From the NCBI RefSeq assembly GCF_014203115.1, contig NZ_JACHIJ010000006.1, positions 62,001-126,000 on the forward strand: DNA of 64,000 bases, read 5' to 3'. A model generated the notes under the pieces. The model ran no database searches and was not told the origin of the DNA. It was given only the letters and a program-made list of their open reading frames with translations. This document shows, piece after piece, positions 8,024 to 16,111 of the stretch. Origin of the DNA: Afipia massiliensis (GTDB lineage Bacteria; Pseudomonadota; Alphaproteobacteria; Rhizobiales; Xanthobacteraceae). Each line of letters opens with the position of its first letter. Positions within the stretch are counted from its first letter, which is position 1. The translations under genes were made by a program, and so were the position numbers.

Positions 8024-9568
8024 GTGGGACAGGTTTTCGACCTCGCAATCATTGGCGGCGGGATCAACGGCTGCGGCATTGCCCGCGATGCCGTGGGCCG
8101 CGGAAATTCCGTCTTCCTTTGCGAAATGAACGATCTCGCCAGCGGCACCTCGTCCTGGTCGAGCAAGCTGATTCACGGCGGTCTGCGCTATCTCGAATAT
8201 TACGAGTTCCGTCTGGTTCGCGAGGCACTGCTGGAGCGGGAAGTGCTCTGGCAGATCGCCCCGCACATCATCCGTCCGCTGCGCTTCGTGCTGCCGCATC
8301 ATGCCGGGCTGCGTCCGGCCTGGCTGCTGCGTCTCGGCCTCTTCATGTACGACCATCTCGGCGGGCGGCGTCTGCTTCCGGCCACGCGCACGGTCGATCT
8401 CAGCCGCGATCCGGTCGGCCAGCCGCTAGCGTCGGGCCGCTTCACCAAGGGCTTCGAGTATTCGGACTGTTTCGTCGACGACGCGCGCCTTGTGGTCCTC
8501 AACGCGCGCGATGCGGCGGATCGCGGTGCGGTGATCCGCACGCGGACGCGCGCCGTCGAGGCGAAGCGTCAGGGCGATTGCTGGCAGGTTCTGCTGGAGG
8601 ACACTGTCACCGGTGCGAAAAGCAGTATCCAGGCGCGGGCGCTGGTCAACGCGGGCGGGCCGTGGGTCGAGGACGTGCTGAACGGGCGCGCCGGAATCAA
8701 CGCCAAGGCCAAGGTGCGTCTGGTGCAAGGTTCGCACATCGTGGTGCCGCGGCTTTACGATCACGATCGCGCCTACACATTCCAGAACGCCGACGGCCGC
8801 GTGGTCTTTGTCATTCCGTTCCAGAACGTTTTTTCGCTGATCGGCACCACCGATCGCGACTACGATGGCGATCCGTCCAAGGTGAAAGCCTCGGTGGAGG
8901 AAATCGCCTATCTGTGCCAGTCGGTGAACGATTATCTCGCCAGGTCCGTGAAGCCAGAAGACGTGGTGTGGGCCTATGCCGGCGTGCGTCCGCTGTATGA
9001 CGACGGCGCCAGCGAAGCCAAGGCGGCCACGCGGGATTACGTGTTCGAATACGATGCGCCGGGCGGGCTGCCGCTGCTGTCGATTTTCGGCGGCAAGATC
9101 ACGACCTACCGCCGCTTGTCCGAAGAGGCGCTGGAGCGGCTCGAGCAATATCTTCCGGGAAAAGCCAAGCCTGCGGGCTGGACCGGCACCACGCCGTTGC
9201 CCGGCGGCGATCTCGACGTGTCCGCGATTCCGGCGCTGGCGGATGAACTGGTCCGCGACAATTCGTTCCTGTCGCGCTCCCTCGCGCTCCGGCTTGCGCA
9301 CGCCTATGGTACGCGGGCCAGCAAGGTTCTCGACAGGGCGTCATCCGCTGCGGACCTCGGACAGGTGTTCGGTGACACCCTGACGGAACGTGAAGTCCGC
9401 TACCTGATCGCGCACGAATTCGCGCGCACCGCCGAGGACATTGTCTGGCGACGATCCAAGCTGGGCTTGCGTCTCTCCGCCGATGAAGTGAAGGCGCTCG
9501 ATGACTGGATCGCCACGCATCGCAGCGGCTTCGATACGCCGCTGAAGGAAGCCGGAGGCCGCGGATGA
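8024..9568 (+). CDS. glpD: Aerobic glycerol-3-phosphate dehydrogenase
   Basis: A 514-residue FAD enzyme that oxidises glycerol 3-phosphate to dihydroxyacetone phosphate and passes electrons to quinone at the inner membrane. The N-terminal dinucleotide fold reads 'DLAIIGGGINGCGIARDAVG' from residue 5, followed by the family motif 'GTSSWSSKLIHGGLRYLE'. 'GGKITTYRRLSEEAL' marks the end of the catalytic domain, and the C-terminal helical domain (EVRYLIAHEFARTAEDI) is complete. I chose GTG 8024 because GGGGAG lies at the right distance and the protein then begins MGQVFDL as in homologues; the frame stays open back to 7937, but that extension would cover the operator. It overlaps glpS by 4 bases (ATGA). 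No glpK or glpF is in the window. Confidence 0.95.
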   Translation: MGQVFDLAIIGGGINGCGIARDAVGRGNSVFLCEMNDLASGTSSWSSKLIHGGLRYLEYYEFRLVREALLEREVLWQIAPHIIRPLRFVLPHHAGLRPAWLLRLGLFMYDHLGGRRLLPATRTVDLSRDPVGQPLASGRFTKGFEYSDCFVDDARLVVLNARDAADRGAVIRTRTRAVEAKRQGDCWQVLLEDTVTGAKSSIQARALVNAGGPWVEDVLNGRAGINAKAKVRLVQGSHIVVPRLYDHDRAYTFQNADGRVVFVIPFQNVFSLIGTTDRDYDGDPSKVKASVEEIAYLCQSVNDYLARSVKPEDVVWAYAGVRPLYDDGASEAKAATRDYVFEYDAPGGLPLLSIFGGKITTYRRLSEEALERLEQYLPGKAKPAGWTGTTPLPGGDLDVSAIPALADELVRDNSFLSRSLALRLAHAYGTRASKVLDRASSAADLGQVFGDTLTEREVRYLIAHEFARTAEDIVWRRSKLGLRLSADEVKALDDWIATHRSGFDTPLKEAGGRG

Positions 9569-10644
9569 GCGTCACCCTCGACCAGGTTTCGCGCGAGGTT
9601 AACGGCGTTCCCTGGATTCGAGACGTGTCGCTGACGCTTGAGCGCGGAACTTTGAGCGTGCTGCTCGGGCCGACGCTGTCGGGCAAGACCTCGATCATGC
9701 GGCTGCTGGCGGGGCTCGATAAGCCGACCTCCGGCCGCATCCTTGTGGACGGCAAGGACGTCACCGGCTTCGATGTGCGCAAGCGCTCGGTGGCGATGGT
9801 CTATCAGCAGTTCATCAATTACCCGACGCTGTCGGTCTACGAAAATATCGCCTCGCCGCTGCGGGTGCAGGGCGTGGCGCGCGACGAGATCGAAACCCGC
9901 GTGCGGGACGCGGCGAAGTTGCTCAAGCTGGAGCCTTATCTCAACCGCACGCCGTTGCAGCTCTCCGGCGGCCAGCAGCAGCGCACGGCAATCGCGCGTG
10001 CGCTGGTCAAGGGCGCGGACCTTGTGCTGCTCGACGAACCGCTCGCCAATCTCGACTACAAGCTGCGCGAGGAATTGCGCACCGAATTGCCGCGCATCTT
10101 TGAAGAATCTGGCGCGATCTTTGTCTATGCCACCACCGAACCCTCCGAAGCCTTGCTGCTCGGCGGCCGCACGGTCTGCATGGGCGAGGGACAGGCGCTG
10201 CAGGTCGGCGAGACGCCACAGGTTTATCGGCGTCCCGATACGGTGGAAGTGGCCGAGGTGTTTTCCGATCCGCCGCTGAACACTGTCAGCATCGAGAAAA
10301 AGAACGGCTCGATCTTCTATTCCGGCGGCGAGCGCGCCTCGGTAGCGGGTCTTTATGAAGGCCTCAGCGACGGCGCCTACAAGGTTGGCTTTCGCGCGCA
10401 CCAGCTCAACGTCGCCGGTGCATCGCCCGGCCGGCACGCGTTCGTCACCACCGTCAGTGTCACCGAGATTACCGGTTCAGAGAGCTTCGTGCATCTCAAG
10501 CGCGAGGGCTACAACTGGGTTGCGGTGCTGCCGGGCATTCACGAATTCCTGCCGGGGCAGGAACTGGACGCGGTGCTCGACCCGAACGATCTCTTTATCT
10601 TCGATCAAGCCGGCCGGCTCGTCGCCGCGCCGACGGCAATGTGA
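9565..10644 (+). CDS. glpS: Glycerol ABC transporter ATP-binding protein GlpS
   Basis: A 359-residue MalK/UgpC-type ATPase, first transport gene of a rhizobial-style glpSTPQUV glycerol system. It has Walker A 'GPTLSGKT' (35-42), Q-loop 'VYQQF', canonical signature LSGGQ (133-137) and Walker B 'LVLLDE' (153-158). The H-loop His is missing: the segment reads YATTEP, with Thr191 where the family has His. The C-terminal TOBE-type regulatory domain is present. Its partner GlpT has the opposite pattern (degenerate signature, H-loop intact), so the pair would form one working and one degenerate ATP site. Translation is coupled to glpD. In Rhizobium leguminosarum this system moves glycerol; specificity here is by analogy. 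Confidence 0.9.
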   Translation: MSVTLDQVSREVNGVPWIRDVSLTLERGTLSVLLGPTLSGKTSIMRLLAGLDKPTSGRILVDGKDVTGFDVRKRSVAMVYQQFINYPTLSVYENIASPLRVQGVARDEIETRVRDAAKLLKLEPYLNRTPLQLSGGQQQRTAIARALVKGADLVLLDEPLANLDYKLREELRTELPRIFEESGAIFVYATTEPSEALLLGGRTVCMGEGQALQVGETPQVYRRPDTVEVAEVFSDPPLNTVSIEKKNGSIFYSGGERASVAGLYEGLSDGAYKVGFRAHQLNVAGASPGRHAFVTTVSVTEITGSESFVHLKREGYNWVAVLPGIHEFLPGQELDAVLDPNDLFIFDQAGRLVAAPTAM

Positions 10645-10653
10645 GGGATTAGC

Positions 10654-11724
10654 ATGGCCCGCATCGACCTCGTCGATCTGGCCCATTCCTACGGCGGCGA
10701 TGCCTATGCGCTGAAGCCAATGACCATGACGTGGCGGCAGGGCGGTGCCTACGCTCTGCTCGGTCCCTCAGGCTGCGGCAAGACCACGCTCCTTAACATC
10801 ATATCCGGCATCGTCACGCCGTCGCACGGCAAGGTGCTGTTCGATGGTGCGGACATCACGCGCTCGACCACACGCGAGCGCAACATCGCGCAGGTGTTCC
10901 AGTTCCCGGTGATCTACGACACCATGACGGTCGGCGAAAACCTTGCGTTTCCGCTCAAGAACCGCGGCCAGCCGCGCAACGTGATTGATGCGCGAGTCGC
11001 CGAGATCGCCAAGCTGCTCGATCTCACGCCCTTTCTCGACCGCAAGGCGGTGCGGCTCAGCGCCGACGCCAAGCAGAAGATTTCGCTGGGCCGCGGGCTC
11101 GTGCGATCGGACGTCTCGGCGGTGCTGTTCGACGAGCCGCTCACAGTGATCGATCCGCATCTGAAGTGGGAACTGCGCTCCAAGCTCAAGGCGCTGCATC
11201 AGGCGCTCGACCTCACCATGATCTACGTCACCCACGACCAGACCGAGGCGTTGACTTTTGCCGACACGGTGGTGGTGATGCACGACGGCAGCGTCGTGCA
11301 GAGCGGCACGCCGGAAGAACTGTTCGCCAAGCCCGCGCACACGTTCGTCGGCTATTTCATCGGCTCGCCCGGCATGAACATCGTGCCGGCGCAGGTGAAA
11401 GGCAACGAGGCGAGGATTGACGGCCATACCATCCGGCTGAACCGGACCTACGACAGCCTGCCGCTCGGCGCGAAAATCGAAATCGGCGTGCGGCCGGAAT
11501 TCGTCCATGTCGCGGCGTCTGCACCCGGCCTGTTGTCGGCCCAGATCGAACGGATCGATGACCTCGGCCGGGTGCGTTTCGCGCGCGTGCGCATCGGTGA
11601 CGTGAAGTTCGCGGCGCGCGTACCGAACGGGTTCACTGTTCCGGACAAAACCGCCGGTCTCGTTTTCGATCCTGCTCATATCCACGTCTATGCGGACAGT
11701 CTTCTGGTCGAGGGGCGCGCCTGA
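10654..11724 (+). CDS. glpT: Glycerol ABC transporter ATP-binding protein GlpT
   Basis: A 356-residue ATPase, second of the pair. It is preceded by a GAGGG ribosome site. Walker A is canonical ('GPSGCGKTT', 38-46). The ABC signature is degenerate: LSADA at 135-139 in place of LSGGQ, followed by KQKISLGRGLV. Walker B reads 'AVLFDEPL' with the catalytic Glu, and the D-loop is the unusual TVIDPH. The H-loop is intact (YVTHDQ, His194). A TOBE-like C-terminal domain follows. It should heterodimerise with GlpS beneath the GlpP/GlpQ permeases. It ends with a 1-base overlap (TGATG) with glpP. It should not be confused with the unrelated E. coli antiporter of the same name. Confidence 0.9.
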   Translation: MARIDLVDLAHSYGGDAYALKPMTMTWRQGGAYALLGPSGCGKTTLLNIISGIVTPSHGKVLFDGADITRSTTRERNIAQVFQFPVIYDTMTVGENLAFPLKNRGQPRNVIDARVAEIAKLLDLTPFLDRKAVRLSADAKQKISLGRGLVRSDVSAVLFDEPLTVIDPHLKWELRSKLKALHQALDLTMIYVTHDQTEALTFADTVVVMHDGSVVQSGTPEELFAKPAHTFVGYFIGSPGMNIVPAQVKGNEARIDGHTIRLNRTYDSLPLGAKIEIGVRPEFVHVAASAPGLLSAQIERIDDLGRVRFARVRIGDVKFAARVPNGFTVPDKTAGLVFDPAHIHVYADSLLVEGRA

Positions 11725-12626
11725 TGGACAAGACGATCAACAACAAGGCCTGGTTTCTCGTGCTGCCGGTGTTCCTGATCGTGGCGTTCTCCGCGATCCT
11801 GCCGCTGATGACGGTGGTCAATTACTCGGTGCAGGACACGTTCGGAAACAATCAGTTTTTCTGGAACGGCGTCGGCTGGTTCAAGGAACTGCTCGATCCC
11901 TCGACCGATCTCGGCGACCGGTTCCTGGCATCGCTCGGCCGAAATCTGCTGTTCTCAGCGATCATTCTCGCCATCCAAGTGCCGCTTGGTATTCTGGTCG
12001 CGCTGTCGATGCCGCGCGAAGGCTGGCGGGTCGCGGCGTGTCTCGTCATTCTGGCGCTGCCGCTGCTCATTCCTTGGAACGTGGTCGGCACCATCTGGCA
12101 GATCTTCGGGCGTCCCGACATCGGATTGCTTGGCTATACGCTGAACAAGATGGGGCTGGACTACAATTACGTGTCCAACAGCTTCGACGCCTGGGCGACC
12201 ATCATCGTCATGGACGTCTGGCACTGGACCAGCCTTGTTGCGTTGCTGTGTTACGCGGGGCTGAAGTCCATCCCCGACGCCTACTATCAGGCGGCGCAGA
12301 TCGACGGCGCCTCGCGCTGGGCGGTGTTCACCGCCATCCAGTTGCCGAAGATGAAGCGCGTGCTGCTGATCGCGGTGCTGCTGCGGTTCATGGACAGCTT
12401 CATGATCTATACCGAGCCGTTCGTCGTCACCGGCGGCGGTCCTGGTAATTCCACCACGTTCGTCTCGATCGAACTCGTCAAGATCGCGCTCGGCCAGTTC
12501 GATCTTGGCAAGGCCGCCGCGTTGTCGATCGTCTACAATCTGGTCATTCTGATCGTGTGCTGGGTGTTCTACACGGTGATGACGAACGCCGACAACGAGC
12601 GCCCACAAACGACGGGAGGTGCGTGA
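11724..12626 (+). CDS. glpP: Glycerol ABC transporter permease GlpP
   Basis: A 300-residue inner-membrane permease of the MalF/UgpA type with six predicted helices; the first is at residues 10-30 (FLVLPVFLIVAFSAILPLMT). The cytoplasmic EAA loop that docks onto the ATPase is visible as 'YYQAAQIDGASRWAVFTAIQ' near residues 190-210. Short overlaps on both sides (TGATG) show it is translated as part of the operon. It would form the transmembrane pore with GlpQ. Length and motifs are ordinary for the family. Confidence 0.92.
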   Translation: MDKTINNKAWFLVLPVFLIVAFSAILPLMTVVNYSVQDTFGNNQFFWNGVGWFKELLDPSTDLGDRFLASLGRNLLFSAIILAIQVPLGILVALSMPREGWRVAACLVILALPLLIPWNVVGTIWQIFGRPDIGLLGYTLNKMGLDYNYVSNSFDAWATIIVMDVWHWTSLVALLCYAGLKSIPDAYYQAAQIDGASRWAVFTAIQLPKMKRVLLIAVLLRFMDSFMIYTEPFVVTGGGPGNSTTFVSIELVKIALGQFDLGKAAALSIVYNLVILIVCWVFYTVMTNADNERPQTTGGA

Positions 12627-13432
12627 TGCATACCATTCCCGGCCGCCGCATCATTATGGTCTTGTTCCTGACGTTCCTGCTGTTGCCGATCTACTGGCTC
12701 GTCAACATGAGCTTCAAGACCAACACGGAAATCGTCACGACGATGACGTTGTGGCCGAATAATCCAACGCTGGCTCATTACAAGCGCATCTTTACCGATT
12801 CGAGCTGGTATTCCGGATACATCAATTCGCTGCAGTACGTTGTCATCAACACCGTTATCTCGATTTCCTTCGCGCTGCCCGCAGCGTACGCGTTCTCGCG
12901 CTATCGGTTCCTCGGCGACAAGCACCTGTTTTTCTGGCTGCTGTCGAACCGCATGGCGCCGCCGGCGGTGTTCGCGCTTCCGTTCTTCAATCTGTATTCG
13001 GCGATCAACCTGTTCGATACGCCGTGGGCGGTCGCGCTCGCGCATTGCCTGTTCAATGTGCCGCTGGCGGTGTGGATTCTCGAAGGCTTCGTGTCCGGCG
13101 TGCCGAAGGAGATCGACGAGACCGCGTTCCTCGACGGCTATTCGTTCCCGCGCTTCTTCGTGAAGATCCTGATGCCGCTGATTGCGAGCGGCATCGGCGT
13201 CGCGGCGTTTTTCTGCTTCATGTTCTCATGGGTGGAACTGCTGTTGGCGCGGACGCTAACGTCGGTCAACGCCAAACCGATCGCAGCGACGATGACGCGC
13301 ACGGTTTCGGCGTCCGGAATGGATTGGGGCCTGCTGGCCGCGGCCGGTGTCCTGACCATTATTCCCGGCGCGCTGGTGATCTGGTTTGTCCGCAACTACA
13401 TCGCGCGCGGCTTCGCGCTCGGACGGGTGTAA
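12626..13432 (+). CDS. glpQ: Glycerol ABC transporter permease GlpQ
   Basis: A 268-residue MalG/UgpE-type permease. ATG 12626 overlaps the glpP stop by one base; the frame is open further upstream but that would overlap glpP. Six helices are predicted, beginning at residue 9 ('IIMVLFLTFLLLPIYWLVNM'). The EAA motif reads 'EIDETAFLDGYSFPRFFVKI'. It pairs with GlpP. It is unrelated to the E. coli glycerophosphodiesterase that carries the same symbol. Two bases separate it from the next gene. Confidence 0.92.
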   Translation: MHTIPGRRIIMVLFLTFLLLPIYWLVNMSFKTNTEIVTTMTLWPNNPTLAHYKRIFTDSSWYSGYINSLQYVVINTVISISFALPAAYAFSRYRFLGDKHLFFWLLSNRMAPPAVFALPFFNLYSAINLFDTPWAVALAHCLFNVPLAVWILEGFVSGVPKEIDETAFLDGYSFPRFFVKILMPLIASGIGVAAFFCFMFSWVELLLARTLTSVNAKPIAATMTRTVSASGMDWGLLAAAGVLTIIPGALVIWFVRNYIARGFALGRV

Positions 13433-13434
13433 CC

Positions 13435-13761
13435 ATGGAACACATCGCATGGATGGCCTGGACGGTGCCCACGGCGATCTTCTTCTGCCTGCTGGGTGGA
13501 ACGCTCGCGACCATGACCTGGCTCGCGCTGCGTTACCCGGAAGCAGAGCGCGTCGGAGTTTTACGTATTCCCACCACCCGCGGCGATCGCCTGTTCATTT
13601 CGCTGATCGCGGCTGCGGTCATTCATCTGTTGTGGATTGCATTTGCGGGCACCAACCCGATTGCAACGCTCCCGATAGGAGAGGGAGTCGAAGTATCGAG
13701 TTTGTGGATCGCCACCGTCATTTCGCTCGTCTCGGCTGTTGTCATATTTCGCAACGTCTAG
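13435..13761 (+). CDS. glpU: DUF2160 small membrane protein GlpU
   Basis: A 108-residue protein starting at ATG 13435, two bases after the glpQ stop. It shows three hydrophobic segments: 'TVPTAIFFCLLGGTLATMTW' (about 10-29), 'LFISLIAAAVIHLLWIAFAG' (about 50-69) and 'SLWIATVISLVSAVVIFRNV' at the end. This matches the DUF2160 proteins found between the permease and binding-protein genes in rhizobial glp operons and named GlpU there. Its role is not established; it may stabilise the transporter. The inverted-repeat pair begins at the very next base. Confidence 0.88.
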   Translation: MEHIAWMAWTVPTAIFFCLLGGTLATMTWLALRYPEAERVGVLRIPTTRGDRLFISLIAAAVIHLLWIAFAGTNPIATLPIGEGVEVSSLWIATVISLVSAVVIFRNV

Positions 13762-13838
13762 CCAGTGATCCGGTTCTGACATTCGTGTGAGATCTTTTGC
13801 AGGCACTTTTACGAATGTCAGAACCAAAGGATCACTGG
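13762..13838. repeat. Inverted repeat, left member of a hairpin pair
   Basis: The left arm CCAGTGATCC + GGTTCTGACATTCGT starts right after the glpU stop. The right arm, read on the other strand, is the same except for three T inserted after CCAGTGATCC. The loop is about 24 bases. It could fold into a long mRNA hairpin between glpU and glpV. It has the same design as the element at 13850-13926. Confidence 0.8.
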
Positions 13839-13849
13839 AATCATAGTTT

Positions 13850-13926
13850 ACTGGCGTCCTTTCGAATCCGGCATTCGCACCGAAGTTGCTGCAGAATGAA
13901 GCGAATGCCGGATTCGGGACACCAGT
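13850..13926. repeat. Inverted repeat, right member of a hairpin pair
   Basis: The left arm is ACTGGCGTCC + TTT + CGAATCCGGCATTCGC. The right arm, on the other strand, is ACTGGTGTCC + CGAATCCGGCATTCGC. It has the same length and the same three-T bulge after a CC as its neighbour, but in the opposite arm and with a different inner sequence. A smaller hairpin with TCCGGG/CCCGGA arms follows at 13941-13957, and the GGAGG of glpV comes next. The stretch 13762-13985 holds no gene. Confidence 0.8.
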
Positions 13927-13985
13927 GAAAAAGAGGCAGATCCGGGATCAACCCGGACCTGGAGTTGTGTTCAACGGAGGAAATC

Positions 13986-15764
13986 ATGCGACCAGCTACA
14001 AAGAGAAATCGTCTTCTGACGATGGCAAGTGCAGTGGCATTGATGGCGGCATCGGCGGTGGTCAGCGGACCTGCTTTCGCCGATGAAGCGGCGGCAAAGA
14101 AGTGGATCGATGCCGAGTTCCAGCCTTCGACCCTGTCGAAGGACGACCAGATGAAAGAGATGCAGTGGTTCATCAAGGCTGCTGAACCCTTCAAGGGCAT
14201 GGAGATCAACGTCGTGTCGGAAACGATCACGACGCATGAGTATGAGGCCGGAACACTGGCCAAGGCCTTCTCCGAGATTACCGGCATCAAGCTCAAGCAC
14301 GACCTCATCCAGGAAGGCGACGTGGTCGAAAAGATCCAGACCCAGATGCAGTCGGGCAAAAACGTCTATGACGGCTGGATCAACGACAGCGACCTGATCG
14401 GAACGCATTTCCGCTATGGGCAGGCCATCGCGCTGTCGGATTACATGGCGGGCGAAGGCAAGGACGTGACGTCGCCGACCCTGGATATCAATGACTTTAT
14501 CGGACGCTCGTTCACGACCGCGCCCGACAAGAAGCTGTATCAGCTGCCTGACCAGCAGTTCGCGAACCTGTACTGGTTCCGGTACGACTGGTTCACCAAT
14601 CCGGACTACAAGGCGAAGTTCAAGGCCAAATATGGCTACGAACTCGGCGTGCCGGTGAACTGGTCCGCCTATGAAGACATCGCGGACTTCTTCACCAACG
14701 ACATCAAGGAAATCAACGGCGTCAAGGTCTATGGTCACATGGACTACGGCAAGAAGGATCCGTCGCTCGGCTGGCGGTTCACCGACGCCTGGCTTTCGAT
14801 GGCGGGCAACGGCGACAGGGGCATTCCGAACGGCCTTCCTGTCGACGAGTGGGGCATCCGCATGGAAGGCTGCCGTCCGGTCGGCTCATCGGTTGAACGC
14901 GGCGGTGACACCAACGGACCTGCGTCGGTCTATTCGATCGTGAAATATCTCGACTGGCTGAAGAAGTATGCCCCGCCGCAGGCGCAAGGCATGACTTTCT
15001 CCGAGTCGGGCCCGGTGCCGGCGCAGGGCGCTATCGCCCAGCAGATGTTCTGGTACACGGCGTTCACTGCGGACATGGTCAAGCCCGGCCTGCCGGTGAT
15101 GAACGCGGACGGTACGCCGAAGTGGCGTATGGCTCCTTCGCCGAAGGGTGCCTACTGGAAGGAAGGCATGAAGCTCGGGTATCAGGACGTGGGCTCGGGT
15201 ACGCTGCTCAAGTCGACGCCGCCGGATCGCCGCAAGGCAGCCTGGCTCTATCTGCAGTTCATCACTTCGAAGTCGGTGTCGCTGAAGAAGAGCCACGTCG
15301 GTCTCACCTTCATTCGTGAATCCGACATCTGGGACAAGTCGTTCACCGAACGGGCGCCGAAGCTCGGCGGTCTGATCGAATTCTACCGCTCGCCTGCGCG
15401 CGTGCAGTGGTCTCCGACCGGAAACAACATCCCGGATTATCCGAAGCTGGCCCAGCTCTGGTGGCAGAACATCGGCGATGCCTCGTCCGGTGCGAAGACC
15501 GCGCAGGCTGCGATGGATTCGCTGGCTGCGGCCCAGGACTCGGTGCTTGAACGCCTCGAGAAATCGGGCGTGCAGGGCGCCTGCGGCCCGAAGCTCAACA
15601 AGAAAGAAACGGCCGAGTTCTGGTTCGCGAAGTCTGAGAAGGACGGCAACGTCGCGCCTCAGCGCAAACTGGCGAACGAAAAGCCAAAGGGCGAAACCGT
15701 CGACTACGACACGCTGATCAAGTCGTGGCCGGCATCGCCGCCGAAGCGCGCCGAGGCGAAATAA
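13986..15764 (+). CDS. glpV: Glycerol ABC transporter substrate-binding protein GlpV
   Basis: A 592-residue periplasmic binding protein, unusually large for the class but normal for the GlpV type. ATG 13986 has GGAGG at 13976-13980; a GTG at 13965 has no such site. The signal peptide runs to about residue 31 (SGPAFA, then DEA). The mature protein carries the bilobed fold of extracellular solute-binding family 1. Transcription from the glp promoter must read through two hairpins to reach it. It delivers glycerol (by analogy) to GlpPQ. A strong terminator follows 26 bases after its stop, closing the operon. Confidence 0.92.
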   Translation: MRPATKRNRLLTMASAVALMAASAVVSGPAFADEAAAKKWIDAEFQPSTLSKDDQMKEMQWFIKAAEPFKGMEINVVSETITTHEYEAGTLAKAFSEITGIKLKHDLIQEGDVVEKIQTQMQSGKNVYDGWINDSDLIGTHFRYGQAIALSDYMAGEGKDVTSPTLDINDFIGRSFTTAPDKKLYQLPDQQFANLYWFRYDWFTNPDYKAKFKAKYGYELGVPVNWSAYEDIADFFTNDIKEINGVKVYGHMDYGKKDPSLGWRFTDAWLSMAGNGDRGIPNGLPVDEWGIRMEGCRPVGSSVERGGDTNGPASVYSIVKYLDWLKKYAPPQAQGMTFSESGPVPAQGAIAQQMFWYTAFTADMVKPGLPVMNADGTPKWRMAPSPKGAYWKEGMKLGYQDVGSGTLLKSTPPDRRKAAWLYLQFITSKSVSLKKSHVGLTFIRESDIWDKSFTERAPKLGGLIEFYRSPARVQWSPTGNNIPDYPKLAQLWWQNIGDASSGAKTAQAAMDSLAAAQDSVLERLEKSGVQGACGPKLNKKETAEFWFAKSEKDGNVAPQRKLANEKPKGETVDYDTLIKSWPASPPKRAEAK

Positions 15765-15790
15765 GCGGCATCGAACAGATCAATATGACA

Positions 15791-15822
15791 AAGGCCGGGA
15801 GCGATCCCGGCCTTCTTCTTTT
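15791..15822 (+). terminator. Rho-independent terminator of the glp operon
   Basis: A perfect 8-base stem, GGCCGGGA / TCCCGGCC, with a 4-base loop is followed at once by TTCTTCTTTT. It lies 26 bases after the glpV stop. Confidence 0.88.
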
Positions 15823-16111
15823 GATGCAGCGCACTCTGTCGGGTGTTGTTGACAGGCCGTCGCTGTTTGGCTGTACTTCACGCACTGATGACTCCAAGAT
15901 TTTCTGAATTCAGGAGCAAGGAGATCCAGCGGGCGGCACAGGGCCACAACGAGGCTGCGCATTTTCAAGGCAGCCGTTGGCTGTTGCCGAAACTGTTCAA
16001 GCAAAAACGCATAGCTAATCGACACAAGATATGAGCGAGGCGATCGGTAGGATCGCGACGTGACCAAGGCGATCGTTAGAATCGCGGCACGTTGGGGGAG
16101 GGATACCTGGA
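15823..16111. promoter_or_regulatory. Gene-free gap before livH with a 20-base direct repeat
   Basis: No supported gene lies here; the open frames on both strands have no family features. Near the right end an imperfect 20-base unit occurs twice: AGGCGATCGGTAGGATCGCG at 16038 and AGGCGATCGTTAGAATCGCG at 16067, 29 bases apart (about 2.8 helical turns). This could be a regulator site for the liv operon. GGGGGAGGG before the ATG at 16112 is the ribosome site. Confidence 0.4.
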
